From Planobispora longispora (GTDB taxonomy: Bacteria; Actinomycetota; Actinomycetes; Streptosporangiales; Streptosporangiaceae), in contig NZ_BOOH01000033.1 of the NCBI RefSeq assembly GCF_016863135.1, forward strand, positions 62,001 to 126,000: a DNA stretch of 64,000 nucleotides, in the 5' to 3' direction. Position 1 is the stretch's first letter; each line of letters starts with the position of its first letter. Positions 37,199 to 45,960 of this stretch are shown piece by piece. The notes beneath the pieces were generated by a model that was given only the letters and a program-made list of their open reading frames with translations, did no database searches and was not told the DNA's origin. The position numbers and the translations under genes are program-made.

Positions 37199-38380
37199 TC
37201 ATACGCGCACCTTGTCTTTGATCTCGGCGTATTTCCTGTCGCCGATCCCGCTGACCTCGCGCAGTTGCTCGACGCTCCGGAAACCCCCGTTGCCGTCGCG
37301 GTATTCGGTGATGCGGCGGGCCAGCACCTCGCCGACGCCCGGCAGCTGGTCCAGCTGCTCCGCGGTGGCGGTGTTGAGGTCGAGGACGACCTCGGCCGGC
37401 GCGGCGGGGTCGGCGGGCGTGATCGGTGCTCCTCCTCGCCCCGGGGCGCCGACGACGATCTGCTCGCCGTCGATGAGCCTGCGGGCGAGGTTGAGAGGAC
37501 CGGGCAGGACCCCCTTGCGGATGCCGCCGGCGGCCTGGACCGCGTCGGTGACGCGCGAACCACCGGGCAGGGTGATCACGCCGGGACGCCGGACCTTGCC
37601 GGTGACGTGCACGGTGATCTCGGCCATCGCGGACGGCCGCGGGCGCGAGGTGACGGAGGCCGTATCGGTCAGAGCGGGACCGGAGATCGGCCGGGGTGGC
37701 GCGAGGGGCTCGGGCTCCGGCCGGGACCACCAGGCGTAGACGCATCCGGTGACCACCGCGGCCAGGGCGACGAGCAACAGAACCCGGAGTCTCGGACGCC
37801 CGGGGTCGAGTTCGGGGGCTCCCTTGGCGACCGCCGCGCGCAGAGCCTCGAAGGAGGGCGGCACCGGCAGGGACGGCGGCCGACCGGCCAGCGATGCGGC
37901 CCGGGGCGGTGGGCCGCTGAACCGAAGGTCGCTGTCCGGAGGGGCGGATGCGGCGGCGCGGGCAGCCGATCCGCCGGTTGGGAGACCTCCCCGCGAACGG
38001 ACCGGCGCGTCACCCTGGATCGGCACACCACGCTGGACCGGCGCACCGCCATGGCCCGGCGCGTCACCCTGGATCGGCACACCACGCTGGACCGGCGCAC
38101 CGCCATGGCCCGGGATGCCCTTAGGCCGGGGGACGACGCCCGGGGCGGTGAACGTGTCCGTGCGCGGCAGACGTTCGCCGGGCGGGGAAGGAGGGGCTCC
38201 GCTCACGTCTGCCGCGTCATGGGGGTCGTCCGTCCTCCCGTCTCTCGCCGGACCTCCGGCCTTCTGGCCGGAGAAGCCGCCACGACCATCGGGCCCGGTG
38301 GGGAGGGAGCCCGGCGTCATCAGGGCCCGGAGCCGGGACTCGGCCCGGTGCCGTTCGGTGACCTGGTCTGTGGTGCGCAC
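37199..38380 (-). CDS. comEA: ComEA-type helix-hairpin-helix DNA-binding protein
   Basis: 393 residues from the GTG at 38380. A long disordered N-terminus (about 1-185) contains two copies of an 18-residue GHGGAPVQRGVPIQGDAP unit. A membrane helix (about 202-221) follows, then an SLBB domain (AEITVHVTGKVRRPGVITLPGGSRVTDAVQAAGG) and paired HhH motifs (LDLNTATAEQLDQLPGVGEVLARRITEYR; VEQLREVSGIGDRKYAEIKDKV). It binds double-stranded DNA for uptake. It is cotranscribed with comEC. Confidence 0.93.
   Translation of the reverse strand: MRTTDQVTERHRAESRLRALMTPGSLPTGPDGRGGFSGQKAGGPARDGRTDDPHDAADVSGAPPSPPGERLPRTDTFTAPGVVPRPKGIPGHGGAPVQRGVPIQGDAPGHGGAPVQRGVPIQGDAPVRSRGGLPTGGSAARAAASAPPDSDLRFSGPPPRAASLAGRPPSLPVPPSFEALRAAVAKGAPELDPGRPRLRVLLLVALAAVVTGCVYAWWSRPEPEPLAPPRPISGPALTDTASVTSRPRPSAMAEITVHVTGKVRRPGVITLPGGSRVTDAVQAAGGIRKGVLPGPLNLARRLIDGEQIVVGAPGRGGAPITPADPAAPAEVVLDLNTATAEQLDQLPGVGEVLARRITEYRDGNGGFRSVEQLREVSGIGDRKYAEIKDKVRV
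38002..38109 (-). repeat. 54-bp in-frame tandem duplication in comEA
   Basis: Two virtually identical 54-base units (38002-38055, 38056-38109) encode the duplicated 18-residue Gly/Pro-rich segment in the disordered N-terminal region. A very recent duplication by appearance. Confidence 0.9.
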
Positions 38381-38547
38381 CCCGGAACGTTACGGCGGGG
38401 GCCGCCGAGCGCCCTCTGAGCGAATCAGGTTCTGGGGATAACCGGCCGGACCCGGATCATGCCTGTGCATGACCGAGGCAGGGCGGCGGGGGAGGGGCCC
38501 GCCGGGCCCTACCCGGGCGCCGACGGCCGTCCCCGCGGGGCAGGGCC

Positions 38548-39399
38548 TCAGGGGGCGGCCGGTGAGACGGTCACCCCCAGCATTCCGGGACCCACGTGGG
38601 CGCCGATGACCGCGCCGACCTCGACGACGGTGATCCCGGTGAGCGCGGGGACGCGCTGGGCCAGCCGTTCGGCCAAGGTCTCGGCGCGGGAACGGGCGGC
38701 GATGTGCTGCACGGCGACCGCCGCCGGACCGGAGCCCGCCGCCTGGACGGCCAGTTCCTCAAGGCGGGCGATGGCCCGGGTGGCGGTGCGGACCTTCTCC
38801 AGCGGGGAGATCGTGCCCTCCGTGATGTGGAGCAACGGCTTGATCATCAGGGCGGATCCGACCAGGGAGGCCGCGGCGCCGATGCGCCCTCCCCTGCGCA
38901 GGTACTCCAGGGTGGCCACGTAGAAGAAGCTGCGGGTCCCGGCCATCCGGCGCCGGGCGGCGGCGGCCGCCTCGGCGAGGGACGCGCCCCCGGCGGCCGC
39001 CTCCGCCGCGGCCAGGACGGGGAATCCCAGGCCCATGGCGATCGACCTGCTGTCGATGACCTCCACCGGGATCGACGCCTCCCGCGCGCCCGATCGGGCC
39101 GCCTCGACCGTGCCCGACATCTCCCCGGACAGGTGGATGGAGACCACACCGGTCGCGCCCTCGGCCGCGGCCGCGTCGTAGGCCTCGGTGAAGCGCCGGG
39201 GCGCGGGTCTGGAGGTGGTGACCGGGCTCCACTTCTCGAGCGCCCCGGTCATCTCCGAGGCGCCGATCTGCACCACGTCGTCGAACGGCTTGCCGCCGAC
39301 GATCACCTGAAGCGGCACCACGACGATCCCCAGCCGCGAGGCCTCCTCCTGCGGGAGGTACGCGGTGGAGTCGGTGACGACGACGACCGATGACGGCAT
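38548..39399 (-). CDS. DegV family fatty-acid-binding protein
   Basis: 283 residues. SVVVVTDSTAYLPQEEASRLGIVVVPLQVIVGGKPFDD, VTTSRPAPRRFTEAYD, VVSIHLSGEMSGTVEAA and IDSRSIAMGLGFPVLAAAEA are the DegV signatures. In Firmicutes, members (FakB) bind fatty acids for phosphorylation by FakA. Position next to comEA and holA is the same as in mycobacteria. Confidence 0.93.
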   Translation of the reverse strand: MPSSVVVVTDSTAYLPQEEASRLGIVVVPLQVIVGGKPFDDVVQIGASEMTGALEKWSPVTTSRPAPRRFTEAYDAAAAEGATGVVSIHLSGEMSGTVEAARSGAREASIPVEVIDSRSIAMGLGFPVLAAAEAAAGGASLAEAAAAARRRMAGTRSFFYVATLEYLRRGGRIGAAASLVGSALMIKPLLHITEGTISPLEKVRTATRAIARLEELAVQAAGSGPAAVAVQHIAARSRAETLAERLAQRVPALTGITVVEVGAVIGAHVGPGMLGVTVSPAAP

Positions 39400-39456
39400 G
39401 TCCAGAGATTATCCAGGGAGCTCACGCCGGGATCGGCGGCACGGCCGGGCGCGCGA

Positions 39457-40665
39457 TCACTGCACGGGGACGCCGCCGCGCCAGACCCGGCGGGGCTTGA
39501 GACCGAAGGCCCAGGCGAAGGCCCCTTCGTGGTCGGCGTCCCACTGGACGATGTCGGCCAGGCGGCCGGGGGCCAGGACACCCCGGTCGGGGGCTCCCAG
39601 GACGGTGGCTCCGCCGAGGGTGGCGGCGCGCAGGGCGTCGCCGACGCTCATGCCGAAGGCCGCGACGGCGAGGCTGACGACCAGGGACATCGACGTGATG
39701 CCGCAGTGGCCGGGGTTGTGGTCGCTGCCCAGGGCCACGGTGACCCCCTGGGCGAGCATGCGGCGGACCGGCGGCAGGCTGCCGTTCTGCAGGGCGGTGC
39801 CCGGGCAGACCACGGCGGGGACGCCGTAGCGGGCCAGGATCGCGATGTCCTCGTCGGAGGTGTGGTGGAGCAGGTCGGCCGAGGCGCAGCCGAGCTCGGC
39901 GGCGAGCTGCACGGCCCCGCGGCGGCTGTAGGCGCCGGCGTGCACGCGGGGGAGCAGCCCGACGTTGCGGCCGGAGGCGAGGACCCAGCGGGCCTCCTCG
40001 GTGGTGAAGTGGCCCTCGTCGCAGTAGACGTCCACGCTGTCCGCGCCGGCCGCGGCCGCGTCGGCGCACCAGGCGCCCACGGCCTCGACGTAGTCGCGCT
40101 GGCGCCCGAAGTACTCGGGGGGAACGACGTGCGCGGCGAGGAACGTGACGTGCACGCGCGGCATCATCGGCTCTTTCTCGAGCTCGCGCAGGAGCCGCAC
40201 GTCGGCGAGCTCGCCGTCGCGGGTGAGGTGGTAGCCGGTCTTGGCCTCGACCGTGGTGGTGCCGCTCAGGAGCCAGTCGCGCAGGCGCTCGCGGACGCCG
40301 TTGCACAGGGTCCACGGGTCGGTGCCGCGGGTCACCGTGACGGTCGAGCCGATGCCGCCACCCGCCGCCGTGATCGCGGAGGGAGTGGAGCCGCCCGAGC
40401 GCATGGCCATCTCGGCGTAGCGGTTGCCCGCGTAGACGGGGTGGGTGTGGGCGTCGATCAGGCCGGGGGTGACCAGGGCGCCGCCGAGGTTCTCGACGTG
40501 GTCCACATCGACGATGTCGTCCACCACTCCGGGGACGCTCTGCGGCAGGTCCGCGGCGCGTCCGACCCACGCGATGCGGTCGTTGTGCACGAGGATCGCG
40601 GCGTTGCTGCAGACGTCGTTACCGGTCCAGAGTCGGCCGATGTTGGTCAGCAGGCGGACCGTCAT
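39457..40665 (-). CDS. hutI: Imidazolonepropionase
   Basis: 402 residues. A metal-dependent amidohydrolase: TPGLIDAHTHPVYAGNR supplies the first metal histidines. SGTTTVEAKTGYHLTRDGELADVRLLRE, FLAAHVVPPEY, VDVYCDEGHFTTEEAR and GSDHNPGHCGITSMSLVVSLAV are characteristic of HutI. It opens the imidazolone ring in histidine degradation (to N-formimino-glutamate). No other hut gene lies in the window. Downstream it is followed by degV on the same strand, 57 bases apart. Confidence 0.93.
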   Translation of the reverse strand: MTVRLLTNIGRLWTGNDVCSNAAILVHNDRIAWVGRAADLPQSVPGVVDDIVDVDHVENLGGALVTPGLIDAHTHPVYAGNRYAEMAMRSGGSTPSAITAAGGGIGSTVTVTRGTDPWTLCNGVRERLRDWLLSGTTTVEAKTGYHLTRDGELADVRLLRELEKEPMMPRVHVTFLAAHVVPPEYFGRQRDYVEAVGAWCADAAAAGADSVDVYCDEGHFTTEEARWVLASGRNVGLLPRVHAGAYSRRGAVQLAAELGCASADLLHHTSDEDIAILARYGVPAVVCPGTALQNGSLPPVRRMLAQGVTVALGSDHNPGHCGITSMSLVVSLAVAAFGMSVGDALRAATLGGATVLGAPDRGVLAPGRLADIVQWDADHEGAFAWAFGLKPRRVWRGGVPVQ

Positions 40666-41509
40666 CGCATCACCGCCTTGTGCGCAGGGGAAGGCACCTG
40701 GATGGGAAGGGTCGCCGGACGCGACGAGGGAGTCCGGCCGGTGCCGGGCACTCTGCCCGCCGGATCCGCTCCTAGTCCGGACGACATCGGGAATCTCCTG
40801 CTCTCATCCGCTCCGTATGTGCGGCACGGTATCGCCAGCAGCATGATCCAGCGGTTTCAGTTCAGTTACGTTATTTCACAGGTTGGCCTGCTGTACAGGC
40901 TAATTGGGAAGAACGCCGCTTCGCCGCGGTCACGCCCGCTTCGCCCACTCTGTCCCCGCAACAAACACTGAGCACATCTTCGCAGTTCAGGCCACTTTTT
41001 TCCCACCTGTCCCACTGGGCGTCAAGCAGACCTACGGCATAACGTCCCGTTAGATTTGCCTCATGGTAGCAACCTAAACGTTGACCCACCACTGTCCTCT
41101 TTGGGGCGTTTTGCGGCTTTTTAAAGGATTTAACTTCTCACAGAGAATCCTCCAGAAGGCAAGCCCGTCCATTGAATGCGGCGAGGGGACCTACATAGGC
41201 TGGCAAATGCATCGCGTTGGCGGACGCCACCCCTCCGCGAGGGACGGGCCGACGGATACGCCTTCCCGGTGAGCGGCGGGCGGCAGCGGTGCGAGATGCT
41301 GTATCACCGAACCATGGGGCGGCCGGAGGCGACGCGGAGAACGACCGCCTGCAGACCCAGGGCCCGCACGCCCTCCCCCGGCCGGCGAGCGATCCCCATG
41401 ACTTCATAAGGTAATCGTTCCCATACTTTAAGTCACATATAGCGGAATCAGACAACAATTCATAGCCTTTCGAGCGAGTTATCGAAGGCTGTCCCCCATA
41501 GGAGTGACC
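40666..41509. other. Long low-GC non-coding region upstream of hutI and rsb operon
   Basis: I see no credible gene in these roughly 840 bases. Base composition drops clearly below that of the neighbours, with AT-rich patches around 40,860-40,920, 41,060-41,150 and 41,400-41,480. It is the shared upstream region of two divergent genes and probably holds their promoters. It may also hold a small RNA, or be a xenogeneic-silencer-binding region. A short frame at 40,871-41,092 on the minus strand has cysteine-rich, non-typical composition and I do not support it. Confidence 0.6.
41464..41490 (+). promoter_or_regulatory. Inverted repeat in leader of RsbR-like gene
   Basis: AGCCTTTCGA (41464-41473) and TCGAAGGCT (41482-41490) form a stem with an 8-base loop (one bulge), ten bases before the ribosome site. 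It may be an operator or an attenuating hairpin. Confidence 0.5.
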
Positions 41510-42373
41510 TTGACCGTCCCAGTGGACGCCGGCCGGCGTCGTATCGAAGAGCTTCTGGAGCAGCACGAGGGGCAGGTCCTCCGGCGCTGGTTCGAGATAG
41601 CCGGGGCCATGTCCGGTGGTCACGTGGACCGCGGAGGCGCGGCTGTCCCGTTCGGGGAGATCTACCAGGCGCTGCGACGCTCTCTCGGCGACTCCCATGA
41701 CGGCAGCGACCTGCGAGGGCTGCTGGCCGACCTGTCCCGTTCCCGCGCCCGCCAGGGCTTCACGCCGAGCGAGACCGCCAACGTGGTGTTCGGTCTCAAG
41801 GAGGCCGTCTACGAGATCGCGGAGGCCGACGGGAGCCCCGAGGCGCTGCGGGGCTTCGTCTGGTTCTCCCGGATCGTCGACGACCACGGCCTCTTCACGT
41901 TCGAGACGTACGCCGCGGCGCGAGAGAGGATCATCTCCGACCAGGCCGAGCAGCTCCTGGAGCTCTCGACCCCGGTGGTGAAGCTGTGGGAGGGCATCGT
42001 CGCGGTGCCGCTGATCGGCACGCTCGACTCCGCCAGGACCCAGGTCGTGATGGAGAAGCTGCTGCAGATGCTGGTGGAGACCGGCTCCGAGCACGCGGTG
42101 ATCGACATCACCGGCGTGCCGGCGGTGGACACCCAGGTCGCCCAACACCTGCTCAAGACCGTGGTGGCCGCGCGACTGATGGGCGCGGAGTGCGTGATCT
42201 CCGGCATCCGCCCGCAGATCGCCCACACCATCGTCACCCTCGGAATCGAGTTCGGCGACATCGTCACCAAGGCCTCGCTGGCCGACGCCCTGGCCCACGC
42301 TCTGCGCCAGAGCGGCGTCGAGTTCGTCAAGGGCCGCGGCAGGCGCGTCACCGTACGGACGGAGGAGAACTGA
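41510..42373 (+). CDS. RsbR-like stressosome protein (RsbRD N-term + STAS)
   Basis: 287 residues from the TTG at 41510, which has a well-spaced AGGAG; an overlapping GTG at 41504 lacks that spacing. The N-terminal half (about 1-150) matches RsbR-type helical sensor domains (EELLEQHEGQVLRRWFEIAG; VVFGLKEAVYEIAE). The C-terminal half is a STAS domain (VPLIGTLDSARTQVVMEKLLQMLVETGSEHAVIDITGVPAVDTQVAQHLLKTVVAARLMGAECVISGIRPQIAHTI). With RsbS it forms the stressosome in Bacillus; the threonine in AVDTQ corresponds to the phosphorylation position. First gene of a six-gene overlapping operon. Confidence 0.92.
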   Translation: MTVPVDAGRRRIEELLEQHEGQVLRRWFEIAGAMSGGHVDRGGAAVPFGEIYQALRRSLGDSHDGSDLRGLLADLSRSRARQGFTPSETANVVFGLKEAVYEIAEADGSPEALRGFVWFSRIVDDHGLFTFETYAAARERIISDQAEQLLELSTPVVKLWEGIVAVPLIGTLDSARTQVVMEKLLQMLVETGSEHAVIDITGVPAVDTQVAQHLLKTVVAARLMGAECVISGIRPQIAHTIVTLGIEFGDIVTKASLADALAHALRQSGVEFVKGRGRRVTVRTEEN

Positions 42374-42750
42374 TGGACCGCGTGCCCGTTCTCAAGCTCG
42401 GGGACCTCCTCATCGTCTCCATCCAGATCGACCTCCAGGACCAGAGCGTGCTCGCCCTCCAGGAAGATCTGGCCGACAAGGTGGTCGAGACCGGCGCGCG
42501 GGGCGTGATCATCGACATCACGGCCGTGGAGATCGTCGACTCCTTCATCGGCCGCATGTTGTCCACCATCGCCTCGATCACCCGCATGCTCGACGCGGAG
42601 ACGATCGTCGTGGGCATGCGGCCGGCGGTCGCGATCACCCTCGTGGAGCTGGGTCTCTCTCTCGGCGGAGTACGGACGGCGCTCAACCTCGAGAAGGGCG
42701 TCGCCCTGCTGAACCACCTCGACGGGGCCCGCGCCGTGACCGCCCGATGA
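42373..42750 (+). CDS. rsbS: RsbS-like STAS protein
   Basis: 125 residues, a stand-alone STAS domain (VPVLKLGDLLIVSIQIDLQDQSVLALQEDLADKVVETGARGVIIDITAVEIVDSFIGRMLSTIASITRMLDAETIVVGMRPAVAITLVELG). The serine in VDSFIGR is the conserved phosphoacceptor. It is the antagonist that sequesters the RsbT-like kinase. The ATG overlaps the preceding stop by one base. Confidence 0.93.
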   Translation: MDRVPVLKLGDLLIVSIQIDLQDQSVLALQEDLADKVVETGARGVIIDITAVEIVDSFIGRMLSTIASITRMLDAETIVVGMRPAVAITLVELGLSLGGVRTALNLEKGVALLNHLDGARAVTAR

Positions 42751-43148
42751 CATCCCCCAGTGAGCTGCCGATCAGCGGGAACAGCGACGTGGTCCTGATC
42801 CGGCAGCAGGTTAGGACCGTCGCCGTGGAGGTAGGGCTCTCCCTCGTGGACCAGACCAAGATCGTGACTGCGGCCAGCGAGCTGGCGCGCAACGCCCTGG
42901 TCTACGCGGGAGGAGGGAGGGTCCGGATCGAGATCGTGCACAACAACGTGCGGGCGGGCCTGCGCCTGACGGTCAGCGACGACGGTCCCGGCATCCCGGA
43001 CATCGACCAGGCCCTCGTCGACGGGTGGACCACGGGCAACGGCCTCGGCCTCGGCCTCAGCGGCTCCCGCCGCCTGGTGGACGAGTTCGACCTGAGGTCG
43101 GTTCCCGGCGAGGGAACGCTGATCACGGTGACGAAATGGGCGCGGTGA
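42747..43148 (+). CDS. rsbT: RsbT-like serine/threonine kinase
   Basis: 133 residues of the GHKL anti-sigma kinase type: TAASELARNALVYAGGG (N box), VSDDGPGIPD (G1) and TTGNGLGLGLSGSRRLVDEF (G2). In the stressosome model it phosphorylates RsbS/RsbR and is then freed to activate an RsbU-type phosphatase. It overlaps RsbS by 4 bases and the following gene by 13. Confidence 0.93.
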   Translation: MTSPSELPISGNSDVVLIRQQVRTVAVEVGLSLVDQTKIVTAASELARNALVYAGGGRVRIEIVHNNVRAGLRLTVSDDGPGIPDIDQALVDGWTTGNGLGLGLSGSRRLVDEFDLRSVPGEGTLITVTKWAR

Positions 43149-44173
43149 TCCGTTCCCAGAACGACGTATGGACCAGAGCCGAGGACGCGAGCGTGATCGG
43201 CTCCCTCCGGCGCTCCGCCGTCACGCTCGCCGAAGCGCGCGGGTTCGGCGAGAAGGACATCGGCCGGATGGCCGTCGCGGTGAGCGAGGCCGCCTCGAAC
43301 CTGGTCAAGCACGCCGTCGAGGGAGTCATGCTGATCCGGCCGCATCCGGAGCTGTCCGCCGCGATCGAGGTCGTCGCGGTCGACCGCGGGCCGGGCATGC
43401 GCGACGTCTCCCGAGCCCTGCGGGACGGGTACTCCACCACCGGCACGCTCGGCATCGGGCTGGGCGGCATCGCGCGCATGACCGACGCGTACGAAATCCA
43501 CTCGATTCCCGGCACGGGCACGGTGGTGGCCATGTGCTTCACCCCCCGGGAGACCCGCCTCCCCCCTTTCCGGATCAGCGGTATGACCCGTCCGATCGGC
43601 GAGGAGAGCGTCTGCGGCGACGCCTACGCGGTCGTCAGGACCGATGCCGCCACCACCGTGATGGTGTGCGACGGTCTCGGCCACGGCGACGCGGCGGCCC
43701 ACGCCTCGCGGGAGGCCGGGCGGGTGTTCCAGGAGGAGATGGAGCGGACGGCCCTGGCGGACACCGACCTCGCGCCGGTCGCCGTGGTGGAGCGGATCCA
43801 CAGGGGGCTCAACCGCACCCGAGGCGGGGCGGTCGCCGTGGCGCGGCTGGAGCGGTCCTCGGGCACGGTCCGCTTCTCCGGGCTCGGCAACGTCTCGGCG
43901 TGGATCGTGCATCCGGAGGGCCGGCAGGGGATGATCTCGATGCCGGGCATCGCCGGGCATCAGGCGCCCCGCACCCTGCGGGAGTACGAATACGCCGTGC
44001 CGCCCTCCGGCATGCTGGTCCTCCACTCCGACGGGCTCTCCGAGCGCTGGGCCCCCTCCTCCTACCCGGGGTTGTTCGCCTACTCCCCCTCCGTCGTCGC
44101 CGCCACGCTGCTGCGCGACGCGGGGACGCGCAGGGACGACGCGTGCGTGGTCACGGTGAGGTCGGAAAGATGA
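43136..44173 (+). CDS. GHKL ATPase-SpoIIE phosphatase fusion (RsbX-like)
   Basis: 345 residues. The first ~130 form an RsbT/RsbW-like ATP-binding domain (MAVAVSEAASNLVKHAVEG, VDRGPGMRDVSRALRDGY, LGIGLGGIARMTD). The C-terminal part is a SpoIIE-type PP2C phosphatase (GDAYAVVRTDAATTVMVCDGLGHGDAAAHAS, LHSDGLSERW, DDACVVTVRSER) of RsbX length. In Bacillus RsbX resets the stressosome by dephosphorylation; here it is fused to a kinase-like domain, so it may act in both directions. Start chosen at the ATG 43136 inside the rsbT end. Confidence 0.9.
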   Translation: MGAVIRSQNDVWTRAEDASVIGSLRRSAVTLAEARGFGEKDIGRMAVAVSEAASNLVKHAVEGVMLIRPHPELSAAIEVVAVDRGPGMRDVSRALRDGYSTTGTLGIGLGGIARMTDAYEIHSIPGTGTVVAMCFTPRETRLPPFRISGMTRPIGEESVCGDAYAVVRTDAATTVMVCDGLGHGDAAAHASREAGRVFQEEMERTALADTDLAPVAVVERIHRGLNRTRGGAVAVARLERSSGTVRFSGLGNVSAWIVHPEGRQGMISMPGIAGHQAPRTLREYEYAVPPSGMLVLHSDGLSERWAPSSYPGLFAYSPSVVAATLLRDAGTRRDDACVVTVRSER

Positions 44174-45960
44174 GCGGAGATACGCCGGATATATCCGGCA
44201 ACGGAAGGCTGGAGAGGCCGGAAGCGAGCAGAAGCATGGCCGGTGACACGGCAGGCACGGCCGGAGGCGGGAGACCGGACGCGGCCGGGGACGAGCTGAC
44301 CCGGCTCGATCTCCGGAACGACCAGGGCGTGTTCGCCATGCGCAAGCTGGGCCGGGAGGTGGCCGAGACGGTCGGGCTGACCGGCCCGGACCAGATCCGG
44401 GTGGCCACGGCGCTGAGCGAGATCGGGCGGGAGATCCTCCTCCAGGGGATCCCCGCCTCGGCCGCCTTCCTGATCGACGAGGCCGGACTGACCGTCACGA
44501 TCTCGTTCCCCGCCGCGGCCGGCTTCGTCCCCGGCGACGGGGTGACGCTGGCGGCCCGCCTCGTGGACACGATCGAGTGCGACCTGGCCGCGGGACGCAT
44601 CAGCATGCTCAAGCGGCTCCCCGTCAGCCGCCCCAAGCCCTCCGTCGAAGAGATCCGCGCGAAGATCGCCGCGCTCACCCCCGCGACGGCCCTCGACGAG
44701 CTCCGCCAGCAGAACCGCGAGCTCGCCGCGACCCTGGAGGAGGTCATGCAGCTCAACACCGAGCTGCAGGAGACCAACCAGGGCGTGCTCGCCCTGTACA
44801 ACCAGCTCTCGGCGGAGCTGGAGGAGACCAACCGCGGCGTCGTGGCGCTCTACGCGGAGCTGGACGAGAAGTCCGTGCAGATCAGGGAGGCCGGTGACGT
44901 CAAAAACCGGTTCTGGACCACGGTCAGCCACGAGCTGCGCACTCCGCTCAACTCGATCATCGGCCTCGTCCGCCTCCTGATCGGACCCGGCGGGGAGCCC
45001 CTGGGCCCGGAGCAGCTCCACCAGGTCCAGCTCATCGGCTCCTCCGCGGAGACGCTCCTGGCCCTGGTGAGCGAGCTGCTCGACATGGCCAAGGCCGAGT
45101 CGGGGCGGCTGGACCCCCAGTCCTCCGTGGTCGACCTGGTCGCGCTGGTCGAACGCCTCGGGATGATGTTGCGCCCCACCAGCGAGACCAACCGCGTGAC
45201 GCTCTCGGTCCGGGTGTCGGAGGCGGCGTCCGAGGCGCTGGTCGACGAGGCGATGCTCACCAAGATCCTGCGTAACCTGCTCTCCAACGGCCTGAAGTTC
45301 ACCGAGGACGGAGAGGTGCGGCTCGACGTGACCCGGGACGCCTCCACCCACGAGATGGTCTTCACCGTGACCGACACCGGGATCGGCATCCCCGAGGAAC
45401 ATCTGGAGCGCGTCTTCGAGGAGTTCTACCAGGTGCCGGGGCCGATCCAGGCGCGGGCGAAGGGCACCGGCCTCGGCCTGCCGTACGCCCGCAGGCTGGC
45501 CGAGGCGATGGGCGGCACGCTCCAGCTGTCCAGCGGGGCGGGCGCGGGCACCACGGCCGTGGTGCGGCTGCCGGACCGGCCCGACGGCGACACGATGGTG
45601 AACCGCGTGCTCATCGCGGACGACGACGACGATTTCCGCGCCACCGTCCGGCGCATGCTCACCGGCTTCGCCGCCCGCGTCGACGAGGCCCATGACGGAC
45701 TGGAGGCCCTGGAGGCGATGTCCCAGGAGCTGCCGGACCTGGTCCTGGTCGACCTGCTGATGCCCCGGATGGACGGCGCGGCCCTGCTGGCGCGGATGGC
45801 CGAGGACCAGCGGTTGCGCGGGATCCCGGTGGTCATCGTCACCGTCGCGACCTCCCAGCAGTATCCCCAGACGGAGCACGCGGTGCTTTCCAAACACGAC
45901 ATGCGCCGGGACAATCTGCTGGAGGCGGTACGGCATGCGCTGGAGCGCCGCGGTGAATGA
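44170..45960 (+). CDS. Hybrid sensor histidine kinase with C-terminal REC
   Basis: 596 residues. Residues about 45-150 look like a degenerate RsbW-type ATPase. 172-245 is a long coiled coil (ELRQQNRELAATLEEVMQLNTELQETNQG). HisKA follows with H254 (SHELRTPLN), then HATPase_c with N-box (369-377), G1 DTGIGIP (402-408) and G2 GTGLGL (432-437), and a receiver domain (about 478-596) with D528 (VLVDLL). ATGA overlap with the upstream gene. It has no membrane segment, so it likely senses a cytosolic signal or the stressosome itself. Confidence 0.92.
   Translation: MSGDTPDISGNGRLERPEASRSMAGDTAGTAGGGRPDAAGDELTRLDLRNDQGVFAMRKLGREVAETVGLTGPDQIRVATALSEIGREILLQGIPASAAFLIDEAGLTVTISFPAAAGFVPGDGVTLAARLVDTIECDLAAGRISMLKRLPVSRPKPSVEEIRAKIAALTPATALDELRQQNRELAATLEEVMQLNTELQETNQGVLALYNQLSAELEETNRGVVALYAELDEKSVQIREAGDVKNRFWTTVSHELRTPLNSIIGLVRLLIGPGGEPLGPEQLHQVQLIGSSAETLLALVSELLDMAKAESGRLDPQSSVVDLVALVERLGMMLRPTSETNRVTLSVRVSEAASEALVDEAMLTKILRNLLSNGLKFTEDGEVRLDVTRDASTHEMVFTVTDTGIGIPEEHLERVFEEFYQVPGPIQARAKGTGLGLPYARRLAEAMGGTLQLSSGAGAGTTAVVRLPDRPDGDTMVNRVLIADDDDDFRATVRRMLTGFAARVDEAHDGLEALEAMSQELPDLVLVDLLMPRMDGAALLARMAEDQRLRGIPVVIVTVATSQQYPQTEHAVLSKHDMRRDNLLEAVRHALERRGE

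Noticed and set aside
40871-41092. 73-residue frame on the minus strand in the hutI-rsb gap
   Set aside because: No ribosome site, no family resemblance, mixed codon use; kept as non-coding.
44170-45960. Possible separate response-regulator gene after the kinase (starting near 45,597)
   Set aside because: The reading frame runs without a stop from kinase to receiver, so one hybrid protein is the simpler reading; an internal start is possible but has no clear ribosome site.
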